A DNA stretch of 64,000 bases, from NCBI RefSeq assembly GCF_036324505.1, contig NC_086352.1, positions 13,878,001 to 13,942,000 on the forward strand. Direction: 5' to 3'. Shown in pieces: positions 10,371-24,700 of this stretch. The DNA comes from Eleginops maclovinus. Taxonomy: Eukaryota; Chordata; Actinopteri; Perciformes; Eleginopidae. Numbering within the stretch: position 1 is the first letter of the stretch; every line of letters begins with the position of its first letter. Under the pieces are notes generated by a model. That model had not been told where the DNA came from. It did no database searches and saw nothing but the letters and a program-made list of their open reading frames with translations. Both the position numbers and the translations under genes were made by a program.

Positions 10371-12830
10371 CACAGCCAACATGTCATTCTTTTCAGTGAT
10401 TTACTGTCTCCTCACACATTTGCTCAGTGACATTAATTTTGAAAAGTGACAAGCAACAAATCAAACTTCTTATCTGCTGTATCAGAGAAAATCTCATCGA
10501 ATGTGTGTTGACTTGATTAATATGCATATTAACATACAATGGCCTCAAAGCATCTCCTTCAAAAACCTTTGAAAAGTAAAACTTTAATGTCTCTTCTGTC
10601 ATTCCGTGGAAGCACACAGGATGATGTTTTAGACCTGGGAGGCTCCTCTGAATGATGATTATATTTGAAATGTAAGTTGATCAAGACTTTTTACTTCTAA
10701 TAATATGGAGTGAAGTGTTTATTATTAAAATGACAACTGCATTATTCTGCTTAGTTGAGTGGATTGGGTTACTGATTCCAATTCAAAACAGGGAATTGGA
10801 TTACTGTTTCCCTAATACTTTTTTTTAAAACCGATATCCTCTCAGGGAAGGTGACTGTGACCGAGGCCAGGCTGTATATATGTACAATATGGCCACTGCA
10901 GCACCATGATAAAAAACTCTCTTAAATGTGAAATGATACTTACACACTTGGCAAGACTATCATGTTGCTAGCCTACTTCTAGTGAATCCTCACATCATAA
11001 GATTAGTGATCTGATTTCATGCTTTGCTCCTCTCCTTTACTCACACTCCTCTCCTTGCTTTTCTTTCCTCCTGCTTTCCTCTAGGCCAGTGCTAATATAT
11101 CATCATATTGCTTGGTGAGGCAGAACTTGGGCAGGGGATAAGACTTTTACAGTTTTGACATATATTCAAATTCAATGCTCATGGATGAGTTAAAGGGATA
11201 TCTTCTTTGTGCATTATTTGTGATATTATTCGTTGTCATAATCCCTTCGATGAAGATACTTTACTGTGCCTTGGGTTGTGACCTGAAAGAGCGTAGCATT
11301 TGACACGTACAGTATGTGTAGTGTGCCTCATCTCATGACTGTACCAGTGACGGGGGTAACTTCAGTCTTAATGCCATACTCCATAATTCAGCCACTCACC
11401 CACATTGTATACAGATTGATGCAAGATTTTGACTTCTGCTGAACACTGAAATCCTTTTTGGAGCTGTCATAATGCATCGTTACTCAAAAAACAGATAAGT
11501 CACTGTTGGCAAACAATATGATTAAACAAACCTTTTACATCTACGTCTTACATAACCGCCGCATTTAGCTGCCATGTTTGGCTTTGTAAAAGAGCTCTGT
11601 CAACCATTTTGGGAATGGAAATCTCTGTGATTTGTTAAATCGGTGTATAAAACAAGCTGCAGCAGTGTAGTGATAACATAATGACATGTAGTTCTGTGGT
11701 AGTTTTATTCTTCTGGTGAAGCATGGCCTCTGAGCCAGGGACTTTTGAGATAAATGTTTAAAGAGAAAGCTCTCTTTGGTTGAACACACAGTTTAGCAAT
11801 AGAACCAGACATGACAAAATATCTGAAGAGGTGGTGTTTGCTCCAAGGACGGTGGGTGATCAAAGGCCTTCTTTAGCTGACATCGTCAAACAGGTCTGTA
11901 ATAATTCAGCTCAATGCTGCAGAAACTAAGCAGTATTATGTATTACTGTACTTTTTTTTACCAACCTTATATTATCATAAGTGCAGCACTAACTTTTGCC
12001 GCATGAAATTCAGCCATCCGTCAATCCAGAAAAGTGAAAGACCATTATTTTCCTATTTTATTTATCGAAGCCTTCCTCAAGCCTGCTGGTACACACATCC
12101 AATATTAGTTATTTATCTGCCGTTAGATTTTCAAACTGGGTAAAATGGGAAGCCGTTGTTGACTGGAAAAGAGGAACACATTCAGAAATAACTTTTCATT
12201 ACATGCTTGGTTAGGTTTGTATGAAGAAATACACAGGAGCCATCTGGCATGAAGATCCTGTATGTGTTAAAGCATTGTACAAACGCAGAGCTGGCCCTTT
12301 TGTAAATGTGCAACTTCAATCACAAATCATTAGCGCTTTGCCAGCGGCTCAGAGGTGCATGAGTGGCAAGTTAAACTCATCCATCCGGGGCTTTTATGAG
12401 CAGTACATTAGGCAGGCCAGAGAATAGTCTGAGACAACACACTCCGTCTCCTGTCTGACCACCAGCTCTCTATCCGATGCGATTTTTAATGCCAGGAAGT
12501 AATACTTGTGGGCATTGACCACTTGCAGTGCACCGCCTCTGTACTATTTAAATGCAAAAGCTTTTAAAGATGTAAACTAGATTGTATTTGAGTGATGTTC
12601 TCAGAGAAGCAACTGTGTTGTATGTCATGTTTTTGGGGGGGCTTGTTCTGATCATTTTAATTGTAATATTAAGTGTTGCTTCTCAAACAGTCCAAAAACT
12701 CTTTTCATCGAATTTTGGTTTATTTGTACCACATGCATTTGTATTTGAGCCTGTAAGAAATTGTTAGCTACTAAACAACAAACATACAAAGAGCAGGACT
12801 CAGTGAGGAGCAACAATACTACTAAATTCA
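10371..12830. other. Gene-free stretch
   Basis: About 2.4 kb of unique sequence with no supported gene. The part 12200-12430 is non-repetitive and of balanced composition, holds an open frame of 68 codons and resembles a conserved non-coding block by texture; I recognise no protein in it. Confidence 0.35.
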
Positions 12831-12892
12831 GTGTGTGTGGGTGTGTGTGTGTGGGTGTTGGGTGGGTGTTGGACGGGGGCTTGGGGGAAGGG
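12831..12892 (+). other. GT/G-rich stretch with G-quadruplex potential
   Basis: After a short GT run there are six G-runs of three or more within 40 bases on the plus strand (12853-12855, 12860-12862, 12864-12866, 12875-12879, 12883-12887, 12890-12892). Loops are 4, 1, 8, 3 and 2 bases, so four runs can pair with one loop slightly above the usual limit of 7. Folding is predicted, not shown. Confidence 0.5.
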
Positions 12893-15279
12893 AAGGAAAA
12901 ACAAATCTAGCTGTCTATCACTGTTGGCTTGTTCAGAATCAACACAACCTACAAATCAATGACCAAAAAATAGAAAACATACATGAAATAGAGCAAGACA
13001 TGAACTGACAAGAAGGAGGGAAAAAAGAGGGAGAATAGGAGACAGACAGAGAGTTTATTAGTGGCTGTCAGAAACATGACTGACCGCAGGAACTCCTAAG
13101 AAACTTGGAGGAATAAATAGAAAACTCAACCTCTGCTTTCATTCACTGACGACATTTCCTATTCCAACCCTTACTCCATCAGGGAGCATCTGAATAGATA
13201 TTACTGGAAATATTATACTGACATGAGCGAGTAATTCTTAAACAATCCATTAACATACTGTATGGGAGGAAATCCTATCATCTATAGCAGTGCTGCTAAA
13301 TCTGCATGTGCCATACTACTATCTTCCTCTGTGTGTCTGCCATGCATACACATGTGTTTGTCCACCTGTGTGAGTCTGTTGTGCATGTAATTGCTATGTT
13401 GCAGCTCCAGAATGGTCGTCATTTTACCTAATGTGTTTTTTCATCATGGGGGAAATAGTGGGCAGTTAGCCATCAGTTTGCCCGCACTGTGTGTCTCAAC
13501 CCATTAACTAGCAGCTTAGATATAACACAGCGCACCTCAATTACTAGGTGCCTCAACCCATTGCCTGACAACATAACATATTAGACAGCTTAGCTCACTT
13601 ATACGTGTCTGGATTTATTGACCAGTCTCTTACGATATAGAGGATCATTTGGTATCTGCTTGGCTTGTTAGGTATTTATTTGCTTCAAGAGGTAGCATTT
13701 AGCTAATGAAGAAATAGGGAGTCTGAAGTAGAAGACAAGCGAGGGATTCATTCTGTCTTTATCCAGCTCAGTGTCTTTAAGTTCATTACTGATCAACACA
13801 CTATAAATAAAATGGCTAATAATGGAAGGATCAACGACACAATATGTGGGTGTGACTCGCTACATGTGTCACTATTTCACTTTTGTTTATTTGCATTGAA
13901 TTGATATCAGATCTCTAGAAGTAATAAGAAGTCTGAATCGTCTCTTGCATCACAGCAGCTCCATTTGTAACATAAACAAAGACAGATGTTTAAGACAAGA
14001 TACAAGGGATGAAGAAATAAAACCTAACCATACAATCCCTGAAGACTCTCTAACTTTGATCTGGGATAAGACACCCCTTTTTAATTTAAGGTTGTACTAG
14101 TCAATAGGGCTTCAGTTTAGCCCTTTAAATCATGGGATAGTTACAGCAAAGTATTGTGGTAAATTCCCCTCGTATAGATACATTCAGTATGATAGGCACA
14201 ATTTCCAAAGCTAGGGATGTCAGGACCACATTTTTTTAAAGAGACAACATTTCAGTTGAGTGCATCCACCGGCTGCAGGCAGACTTTTTGGCCTGACATC
14301 AAGTATACTTATTAAGGTTAATTGGTGACAGCTGGTATGACCTGTCACAGCAACATTTGTCTTCTAAACTGTTCAAAAATGCCGGCCAGCACCAGCCATT
14401 GGAAGAAAGAGATAGAGTCTGTGTTTTGTACATTTGCAGATTCTCACATTCACACACTCTAATTGTCACTCCCATATGCAGTGATAAGCTGTACTGTGGG
14501 TTTAGAGGAGAGGAGAGCAGAGCAGAGCTTCAACACTGCAGTGTTTCATCTTGGCCTGAGAGAGTACAGTAAAGAATATTTCATTTTGATCACCTTTTTT
14601 TTCTTCAGCAGATTCATATGAAATAAAGTCTGATCCCTAGGATGGGCTTCAGACTACACCTAGGTACAACTACAGTCCTGCAATAAATCCTAACTTTATG
14701 AAGGTTATAATGTTAGGTTTTCTTAAAACAGTTTGAGAGGATTTGATTGAACTTTGTGATCAATTAGAGGCAGAGCTTCGTAGTGCTGCTGAGTTGTATC
14801 ATGACTTTCTGAGAGTTCAGACCTTTCAGGGTAATGCAATACAACTCGACACAGCAACACAAGACACAATGAAAGCCTAACAAATGTATATACAGTAATA
14901 ATGTCTGATCTTTACGAAACTGAAACACAAACCTTTATTCAAGTTAAGTCTGGAGTTGCATTAGCTTTATTGAGGAAGGCTACCTAATGAACAACAAACT
15001 GACTGTATAATAATGTTTACCAAATGTATCATGTACCATATAATATATTATATAATAATGACAACTCTTGAATTCTTACAACTTCTACAACAAATGTTTC
15101 TATGCAATATCTTATATTTGTTGTGTTGTCTCCTAAAAGGTGATCACCTGAACATTTACAGAAAGCACAGCATTGTTTCAGCAACCTGATCCAGAACTAA
15201 ACCATAAAGTGATTTGATTCAAAGATAAGTAAGATTAAAAGGCTGTGGCCCATATGCATCCTGATTCGTACATGCTCTG

Positions 15280-15280
<1 letters not shown>
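12893..15280. other. Gene-free stretch
   Basis: About 2.4 kb of AT-rich unique sequence. No gene, RNA gene or repeat I can support. Confidence 0.4.

Positions 15281-15364
<84 letters not shown>
15281..15364. repeat. (CA)42 microsatellite
   Basis: Pure CA dinucleotide array of 84 bases without interruption, followed 60-170 bases later by a GA-rich stretch on the plus strand. Confidence 0.97.
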
Positions 15365-15370
<6 letters not shown>

Positions 15371-15899
15371 ATTACTTGCCAGGCAGTGGTCCGGTTTAGC
15401 TTCAGTGTTGCCTTAAGCAAATGAGAAATAGAGAAAATGAGGTTGGGCGAAGTCAAAGGCATACCGAGGGGGGTTAGGCAAAGAGAAAAGCTCAGAGGGA
15501 GAGATGGAGAGGAAGAGTGAGTGTGAAGAGCAAACGGAGAGGGTTGAATAAAGCTTCCGGGCCCCAGAAGGCCGAGCTCTCAGACATTTTAATCAATAAC
15601 CGCAGCTCTATCAAAGGACGGCTGATAGGCCAGAGACAGAGGGATTGTTCTGCACTCACTGCCTCACCCCTAAGGAGTGACTCAACACTCTGGGACAGGG
15701 TGTGGAGGAATTTGGTGGAAGAGACAGATGGACGATGAGAATGACAAGGAATAGGGGAAGGACAGATATCACGGCAGAGGGAGGCCGAAAACAGCCAACA
15801 ATAGAAACACAATTATAGAGACACAGAGGGAGGGTGAAATATTTTTGATAGATATTCTGCTATAGTGTTGGTTATTTCCTGCCATCATATCAGAAACTG

Positions 15900-15902
<3 letters not shown>

Positions 15903-15956
<54 letters not shown>
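15903..15956. repeat. (TG)27 microsatellite
   Basis: Pure TG array of about 54 bases. A shorter (GT)n run lies at 16028-16043. Confidence 0.97.
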
Positions 15957-15958
<2 letters not shown>

Positions 15959-18900
15959 AAACCTTAATCTTTTGTATGACTAAGAAAGACCGCTGCAAGA
16001 CAGATATAAAGACACTCTTTCACTATATATGTGTGTGTGTGTGCGAGCGAAAGAAAGAGGGGATGCTGTATCGAAAAGTGGATCTCTGATAAAGAAATGA
16101 GGGGGGGCTAAAGTATGTGTACCTGGTGTGTCCTTACATGCAGTAATGTTAAATTAAACTCAAAAATAAACTATTCTTAACATTAAACTTCAATTTAACC
16201 AACTTTCTTTGTTAAGCTGGTCAGGTTATAAAGCCTGTTTGGAGAAATAATATGTAAATGAGTAGGGGGATAAAAAGGTATGAAGTGTATACCTTACCTT
16301 TGGTTTTTATCCATTAATCTCAATATTTGTTCCGTTATTGTTTTCCCCCTAAGTGTTCTCCTACTGTTTATCCAATAATATTTCTGCAATGTATATAAAA
16401 GATCTGCCAACACTTATATGTTGCCCCTCATTTGTTATATTTAAATATCTGTGACTAACCGTGGGAATGCATAGTACATATTTGTGTGTTGTTTTAGTAC
16501 ATAATGATGATTATTTTTGCAATTCAACATTTGTGGCTGAACCACACAAATGTGATTATATTTTAAACACGTAAATCAGTATAGCCAATGTACTGTACAT
16601 ATTTCAGCCTGTGTGTTTTAGGTTGGGCAATACACAATCACATCATTTTATATGCTAGATGTAATTTTACAGAGCAATAGCAGTTTACTGTACATATTTA
16701 TAGTCTGTGATCAAAAGTGTATCAGCAAAACTTAGAAAGGACAACTGATGATAAAAACACCCATAAAGAAGTCTGTAAGAGCAGGAGGTCTAGTTAAAAA
16801 AAACAAGCACAACATTATGAACCTTTTTCTAAAGTCTATTTGCGATGTTCATATATAGTTATGTACCACATTTTCTCCATATATTGATTGCTACTTGTTT
16901 GTATCCAGATGAATGCTCATCTGATTCATCTATTAAATGTATAAAAACTAAAGATGTCCCGTAACGCCAACCACTTTTCTTTGAGAAATGTCTTACAGAA
17001 TGTACTTTGTGCCCATTTTGAACAGTTCTAGCGACCTTTAACTCATTTAATTGACATATGAATGTTGCTTTAAGACGCTATTAATTCCACAATAGCCCGC
17101 AATGGTCTAATGCATAAAGAGACACAACAACCTGGTTACATAAACATTATCGAAAGATAGTTGACACACTTTCATCTTCTCTTCTCTCATGGTAGCGTTA
17201 TCTGCTTATCCCCGTGTGACTGTTTTTGTTTTGTGAAACTCCCTGATGATGCTTGAAGCCGGGGGCAGGAATCCAGCAGGGACAAGACTAACATCATTGA
17301 TGCTATGAAGAAGTGACTCATGACCTTTACCACCGTACCTCTCCTCCTCCTCTCATGTTTGTTACCCGTCAGTTTGCCAAAATAGTGAGTTGAAGAGAAA
17401 TGATGCAGCCCCGAGAGAAAATAATTCAGCTAAAACCGGAGTCGGAGCCACGGTTTGGTTCCTGGAGGGAGACATGCAGCATTCGGAGTGTGACGTGTTT
17501 CTCAAGAACCATGTGCTAAGCATTGTAACGCTCCAAGCACTTAAAATGCTTTCTGTTTAAACTCTGCAACCCACTGTGCTTGTTTCTCAGAATCAGTGTG
17601 TGTGTGAGACTGATACCACCCGTAGTTAAAATACACGCAGCTCATCTGGATATGTGCGTGTACGTTTGAATTACAAGTGAGTAATTACACCGTTTTGCAC
17701 CCCGCAGTTACATTGCCAGCGAACACTGCTGTGTACACATGCATGATCATTGACTGTGTCATGTGAGTTGCAGGGGTGTGTGTTAGTGTGTGTAAATGTG
17801 TGACTTACTTTGTCCCAGTTCTTTGATCAATCTGTACTGAAATCTCCCAGTTCAACTCACATTACTAATAATTAATGGTTAAGAATTTCATTTATCAACA
17901 GTGTCATGTCTTCCTTTTCATTATCAGAGCTGTAATGTGCAATTAAAACATACCAAACCCTGCCTGCCAGCCATCAATTCCAAAAGACTCTGTAAAAGGT
18001 CTCGGTGAAGCAGAATTTGAATTTGGAATGATTTTGATTGCAATTACACACCCCTCATTTGAGATTTGTAACCCTTTTCACATGAACCCAATCAGGCAGT
18101 AATTTTAAATGCTAAACCTGAAGTCTCACACTTTTTGAGAATAAAACAACTCTTCTTGACAAATATTTGACCGTAAACTCCTTTTGGCTTATATTTTTGA
18201 CATGATAGATTTCCTAATAAAAAATCTTGACTCCCAAAAAAAATGGTCTGCCTCCTTCCTGTCATATCCTATCAGAGCTACATGCCTCTCAGCAGAGCGC
18301 ATCCTTTCACTACAGCATGCAATTGTGAAGGTGTTTGTTCCACATGTCAGAATCTCACTAAAAGCTAATTATTTCCTCCATGCTCCATTATCAGCAGGTT
18401 TCACATCAAGAGTTGCACCCATTCATCAGGTTGTCTAAATCTAAGCCCCTTCCTCAGACTGTTCGGTAGGTTAGGATTATAGGGCTGTGGATTATTCAGA
18501 GTGACCAGGACACTGTTGCTGAGTTTATGTTTTCTTTATCAGTTTCAGCATCACAAATTAAAATACATTCACGTCTCTAGTATGGTCGTCGTAAAAGCAG
18601 TAAAAGATAAATATAAAAGTATAAATATATCTGACATTGGGTGAAGTTATCCTTTCACTTCTGGCTTTTCCTCCATCAAAGCAAGATTTGTGTAAATGTG
18701 TCTGTTTCAAATAGTTCAAATTCATGTACATCTATTCACCTGTTAATGTTATCCGCATTAATACATTTTAAACTGTATAATGTCTCTGTTCTGCTGGATC
18801 CCTGGTTGTCATCCATTCTGATAGCAGCAAAATCCTGATACAAATTGAAGAGTGAATAGTGTAATTCACTATAAAGAATATCCGTTATCACAGATAATAT

Positions 18901-19018
18901 TGGGTACTGGGAGACCATTTTATGTTTGGCTTGCTCTTTTAAAACCTGCAATTCGTTATCCCTACATATGGGTTTTCACCTTTGAAATGGCTTCTATAGG
19001 AGAGTATAGCTGGGCAAT
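15957..19018. other. Gene-free stretch
   Basis: About 3 kb without a supported gene. The part 16140-16960 is AT-rich. The rest is unique sequence without recognisable repeats. Confidence 0.35.
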
Positions 19019-19205
19019 GTGGTGGGAGTTGATAGAGAGAGGGAAAACACACTCGTGGCAATGGAGAGAGCGAGAGAGGAAGAGGGGAAAAAGAGGGTCA
19101 AAGACAGAAAGGCAGTGGAAAGTAGAAATGCATAAAAGAGAGCCACAGAAAGAGAGGGGGAATGAGGAGAGCAGGGGAAGGCAGAGAAAAACAGAGACTT
19201 ATAGA
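19019..19205. repeat. GA-rich (polypurine) low-complexity tract
   Basis: The plus strand is almost entirely purine (GAGAG, AGAGG, AAAGA words) with occasional C or T. It generates K/E/R-rich frames on plus and S/L/F-rich frames on minus, none of them credible genes. Confidence 0.75.
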
Positions 19206-19300
19206 TGCACAAACTGACAGCCTCTTGACATGAAAGAAGAGGAGAGAATAAAAGAGAATATTAAAAGAACTGTAAGCATGCACTTATGTCTACACACACT

Positions 19301-19340
19301 CGCGCACGCACGCACGCACACACACACACACACACACACA
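19301..19340. repeat. CGCA/CA alternating purine-pyrimidine array
   Basis: Short (CGCA)n block running into (CA)n. Alternating purine-pyrimidine sequence containing CG steps has the composition associated with left-handed Z-DNA. Confidence 0.85.
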
Positions 19341-19484
19341 GTGTGAGACTGTGTGCTTGTGTTTATTAGATGTGATTCTCACGCTGGAATAAAAAGGGAA
19401 AAGCGTGAGAAAAAATGCGCAAGAGCCTCCAAGATCAAGGGGTAAAATATGGCACAGTGTCATGTGTGTTTTAAGACATCCATA

Positions 19485-19610
19485 GAGAGAGGGGGGGGGG
19501 GAGAGAAACAGAGGAAAGAAGAGAGAAACGATGGACAGATTGCAGGATAGAGTGAGACAGGTAGGGAAAAGGATACAATTGGAGAGGGGATAAGGTAAGT
19601 GGAGGTGAAG
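19485..19610. repeat. GA-rich tract with a G run
   Basis: Purine-rich plus strand containing a run of about 10 G near 19492-19501. Low-complexity; it produces spurious frames. Confidence 0.65.
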
Positions 19611-20964
19611 AGAGACCTTTCTTGTTGTTTTTTTTCCACACTCATTCAGCGTGAAGCCTTGATAACATCTACTGAGGCACACACTCAACACACACTGCAG
19701 AGTAGCTGCATGTATTAGAGGAGAGCATGTATTGCTGTAATGTGTCACAGCAGGCTCAGCTTTACTGCTCACTAACAAATAGCCCAAGGCAAAACACACA
19801 AAAGCAGAAGGTTTGAATTCACATACGTACATTATGAATGCATATGTATTCACAAGGAGAGATGGGAAGTTTGAAGGCCATTACATGTACCGTATGGCAT
19901 GTAGGCTGCTGTTCAAAGGATTACTTTGACTTCCTCAGTGATGGGGAGAGATGAGCAGACAAGTCAAAACTATTCTTAGCATGCTGCTGTTTACTGTCTT
20001 GGCATCATCAGACGCAGACACACGAAAACAAAGACACAATGAAGGAGGAATGTACCGTGCATCCATCATCTATAGACCCGCAAAATAAAGTGAGGTATAT
20101 GAGATGGGGGGGCTAATGAAGTGGACAGCTAGAGAAAAGAATGGAAATAAAGGAATCGACACAAGAACAGAGGGAAGGATAGAGGACAAGAGGAGAGATA
20201 ACCAATGTTCTTGTCCTTGTATTAGCTCTAATTCCCCCTAATGTACCTGGTATTAAAGGGAGAGTTCACCCATTTTCTCTGACCTTGTCTATAGCACTTT
20301 GGGAAGCTATAGAGGTACAGAGCGAGCAGGGATTGTCTGGCTCGGTGCCAACAGTTCATCCCCGTCATTCTTTGAAAAAAGAGAAACCATTCTCCTTTTA
20401 TTGCTGCATATTTTACCTTTTCTGCCATGCTTGTGCCTATACTTCGTTGCTTCCTCCCCTCCCCTCCAAAGCATACGTACATCATGCTAATGGTGGTGAA
20501 AAATATATGCTATACCTGTCAAACTGTGTTTCTAGTTGCCAATCATAAACTGAAACTTTAATATAGCCTTAGACTAAATTAGTCTGGGTGTTGCAGTAGC
20601 AGAAAGAGAATATAGCAAGGAATAACAACAACATGCTAAAAATAGTAATACCCAACTCTAAATATTGTGCAGCTGACAGTTCAACACAAGTTGAATCTGT
20701 GAATGCACAGAAAAGGAACCTGTCACTAACAATCAGAGGGTATAGTCAAAGTTAACCGCTTTTTTTAGATTATATTTTATTCTATTCCTTCTCCTGACTC
20801 GCCTGATTTTAATCTGTTACAGGGGCGTTGGCAATTTGTTGTATCTGAATGTACGATTTTGATTTAATAAGATGATGAGTTACCAAGTAACACAGTTTTA
20901 TTTAGCACTGCTATAGTGAGTAATGATATCAAGCAGCCAGATTGTTTTAGGTAAAATTCTGTAG
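19611..20964. other. Gene-free stretch
   Basis: Unique sequence without a supported gene; 20100-20200 is again purine-rich. The start of 20249-20280 (aaagggagagttcaccca) resembles the opening of some teleost dispersed repeats, but I could not follow it further. Confidence 0.3.
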
Positions 20965-21180
20965 TTAAAGGAATAGTTAAACATTCAGAAAATAAGCTGA
21001 GGAGACTGATTCCAGTCTCATGGATATCCATGAAATATTCAGCTACAGCCAGGATTCATTTAGCTTTGCATAAGAACCGAGGGCCGAGGAACACTTGCAT
21101 GGCTCTGTCCTCAGGAAAAATAACCCACCTAACAGCATCTCCAAAGTGCATCGATTAACATTATTATACATTATCGGCTT
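20965..21180. repeat. Dispersed teleost repeat, copy B
   Basis: Second member of the family at 4455-4690. Landmarks in order are 'aaaggaatagttaaacatt', 'gactgattccagtctcatg', 'attcagctacagccagga', 'atttagctttgcataag', 'atggctctgtcc' and 'gattaacattatta'. It retains more of the 5' opening than copy A and abuts a LINE 3' tail. No coding capacity. Confidence 0.6.
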
Positions 21181-21347
21181 CTACATCTCCCTCAGGATGT
21201 GTGTTTTGTAAATTGTGTGTTTTTCTTTATCTTTTTTTTTTTTAATGCATGTTTTCTTTTGTAAAGCTGTCTTTGGCTCTGTTGCTGCTGTAGCAAATTT
21301 AAATTTCCCCTCTGTGGGACGAATAAAGGGATTCTGATTCTGATAAT
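21181..21347 (+). mobile_element. LINE 3'-end fragment (3' UTR and tail)
   Basis: The plus-strand sequence 'aaatttcccctctgtggg' is followed by 'acgaataaagggattctg' and a short TTCTGA tandem tail. This is a form I know from the 3' termini of several teleost non-LTR retrotransposons. Only the 3' UTR is present; no coding part precedes it. It abuts the 3' end of the L1-type element, so one probably inserted at or next to the other. Confidence 0.55.
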
Positions 21348-21772
21348 TGGTTTTTAAATATATATATTTATAATATTTGTATTGATTCACAGTTGCAGTA
21401 ACAGTACATCGAAAGAGTCATATTTTCATTTTTCTGCATTACCAGCCCAGCACCCATTCCACCCATCCCACCCATCCCAGAGACCCTTATTACATTATAT
21501 AAACAGGTTAGTGTATCCAGATGAGCCGGATAACCGTGTGAGAAAAAACAAAAACAAAACAAAACAAAGACAAAAACAAAGACAAGACATAAACATGGTT
21601 ACCTTCAGTTAAGTAAGTGAATGAAAAAAAAGGGAAAAAACAAGGGTTGCAACATAACATTTTTGTTTGTTTGCTGCCTGCGTCTCTGCATATTCAGTAG
21701 ATCAGCCCACTGTTCCTAGAGAGTCAAATCTGAGGGGGGGGGGGGTGGACCGGGCAAGGTATGGGTACAGAA

Positions 21773-24700
21773 TCAGGGGGACATTTCAGTAGCAGGGAGT
21801 TTATCAACATAGTCAAGTAGCGGTTTCCAGTGTGAGGAAAACTTCTCGGGACGGCCCCTAAGGCTGTATTTGATTTTCTCCAATTTCAGTAGAAATAATA
21901 AATCGTGTAGCCAAGATTTAAAGGAGGGTGGTTGGGAAGATTTCCATAGGAGGAGAATTTTTCTGCGCGCAATCAAGGACGCGAAAGCTATGACATTTTT
22001 CTGCAAAGATGTGGTTACCAGTCCATCGGGAGGCACTCCAAAAATAGCTATCTGTGGCGAAGGACTAACAGATATTCCTAGGATGTCAGAAATAGAATTA
22101 AAAATGATTGCCAGTAGTTAGACAGTTTAGAGCATGTCCAGAACATGTGTGTTAGATTGCAGGGCGTCTGAGAGCATCTGTCACAAGCTTCAGTAGTACT
22201 GTCTGGATACAATTTGGAGAGTTTGTCTCTGCTATAGTGGAGTCTAAAGAGTACTTTAAATTGGATAACAAGACAGTCTGGCGCAGCTACAGGAGGAGTT
22301 AACAGCTTCCAATGCTTTTTTCCATAGAGCATCAGAAATGCTTATCTGGAGTTCGGATTCTCAGTCAGCCCTGCTCTTATTTACAGATGAATCATTTGTT
22401 GGTGTTAAGAGATCATAAAGAAATGAGACGTGGCCCTTAGGCAGAGATTTAGCCTGGAGTACTAAGTCTATACCACTGAGGGGTGGGGCTTGGGGGAACT
22501 GGGAAGAGTGGGTTCGTGCAAAGTCGCGAAGTTGGAAGAAGCGAAAAAAGTCTGTATCACCCAGTCCAAAGGTCAAGCGTAGTTGGTTGAAACTGGCGAA
22601 CAGTCCATCAATGTATAAGTCACTCAAGCAACTCAGGCCTTTATTTTCCAGAGCTGCAAAGCGCGAGTCAATCCTGGCTGGTACAAATAAGCGATTATTA
22701 CAAAGAGGTGTACTTTGAGATAGGGAGAGCCATCCAAACCGTTTCCTGATTTGAATCCAAATTTTTTATGTATTAGTTACAATGGGGTTAGATGTAAAAT
22801 CTGCGAGAGAAAGGGGGAGGGTGCCACATACTAGTGCCCGGAGGGATGTGGAGCATGAGTTTGCCTCCAACTGACACCAACTCTGTTGAGGTGAGGTGAA
22901 CCAGAGCAAAATCTTTTGTGCATTAGCCGCCCAATAGTAGCCAAGGAGATTGGGTAATCCCAGGCCGCCCGATGATCTGCTCCTCTGGAGTAAGGATTTA
23001 TTTGCTCTGGTCCGTTTACCTGCCCAGATGAATGTGGATATGATGCTATTGATAAGATTAAAAAACGAACAAGGGAGGTAGAGTGGTAGGCACTGAAAGA
23101 GGTAAAGGTATCTTGGTAAGATATTCATTTTTACTGTTTGCACTCTACCCGCTAGAGACAGTGGTAAACGGTTCCATCTTTGAAGATCTTGTTTGACTGC
23201 TGCTGTCAGTACCGAGAAGTTCTGTTCTTTCAGTGTGCGCATAGATCGTGTGACCATTATTCCTAGATACTTTATGCCTACCGCAGCTGTTTTGAATGGT
23301 ATGAGGTGAGTTGGGATTTCTGTGGCCAATTGATTTATTGGGAAACACTTGCTTTTGGTGATGTTCAGTTTATACCCGGAAAATACGCTGAAAGAGTCCA
23401 GAATTGAGATAATAGGTGGAAGGCTTGACAGGGGATCGCTTACATATAGGAGTAGGTCATCGGCATACAACGAAACCCGCTGTTCCTCTCCATGTCTCCT
23501 TATTCCTTTGAACCCTCCTTCTGATTTCAATGCTATGGACAATGGCTCGATGGCAAGCGCGAACAACAGTGGAGAGAGAGGGCACCCTTGGCGTGTGCCG
23601 CGGAAGAGGGGGAAAGGATCAGAGCGCTGTGTATTCGTGCATACTGACGCCTGGGGAGAGGAGTACAATAATTTGATCCAGGAAGTAAAGCAGGTGTTAA
23701 ACCCAAATTGCTGCAAGGAAGAGAAGAGGTAGGGCCATTCCACCCTGTCGAAGGCCTTCTCAGCGTCAAGTGATATAACCACCTCTGGATCAGTAGGGGA
23801 GGATGGAGTATGAATGATGCCGAGGAGCCTTCTGACAATGGAAAAGGAGTGCCTCCCACCAATGAACCCCGTCTGGTCATCCGAGATGATTATAGGCATA
23901 ATAGGTCCCAAGCGAAAGAGCTAAAATTTTCGCAAGTATTTTCACATCTACTGGAAGGAGGGAAATTGGCCTATATGATGCACAGTTTAGAGGGTCCTTG
24001 TCTTTTTTATGGATGAGGGGAATGGAGGCTTGCGTTAAAGTGGCTGGTAGAGAGCCATGGCTGTATGAATAGTTGAACATCTCCAGAAGTAGAGGGGCCA
24101 GCTGGTTAGAAAATCGCTTATAAAACTCAACGGGGTACCCGTCAGGGCCCGGTGATTTGCCACTATTCATCGAGCTTATTGCTTCTTTTATCTCAGGAAG
24201 TGTTAACGGAGCATCCAGCGTCTGATTGTCATCGGCTGAAACTCTTGGTACGTCTAGTTTTTGAAAGAAGGCGTCCATTTGGGTTTCATCGTCCGGGGAT
24301 TCAGATTTGTACAATTGATGATAAAAATGAATTAAATGAGGTATTAATTTTGATTGGGTTGGTCACTACTGTGCCTGATTCATGTCTAATTTGGATAATT
24401 TGGTTGGCTGCTTGTCTAGCTTTTAGCTGATGAGCGAGGAGGCGCCCAGCCTTGTCACCGTGTTCATATAGCGATCCATAGGAACGGAGAAGTAGTCGTT
24501 CAGCTTCTGCTGAAAGGAGTAAGTCGAGTTCTGTCTTAAGTCAAGGTCTCTCTTTATACAAGTCGAGGTATTTGTTACTGCTAACGATCTGTCCAAGTCT
24601 GCGATTAATTTTCCTAGTTCTTCCTTACGCATTCTGCGTTGTTTATTAGCATAGGATGCGTATGAAATGATCTTGCCTCTGAGAAAAGCCTTCAGGGTAT

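Noticed and set aside
15281..15364. Regularly repeated sequence considered as a CRISPR-like array
   Set aside because: A dinucleotide microsatellite without spacers; the context is a vertebrate genome. No CRISPR array exists in the window.
23349..24016. Plus-strand frames opposite the LINE
   Set aside because: Antisense shadows of the reverse-transcriptase gene.
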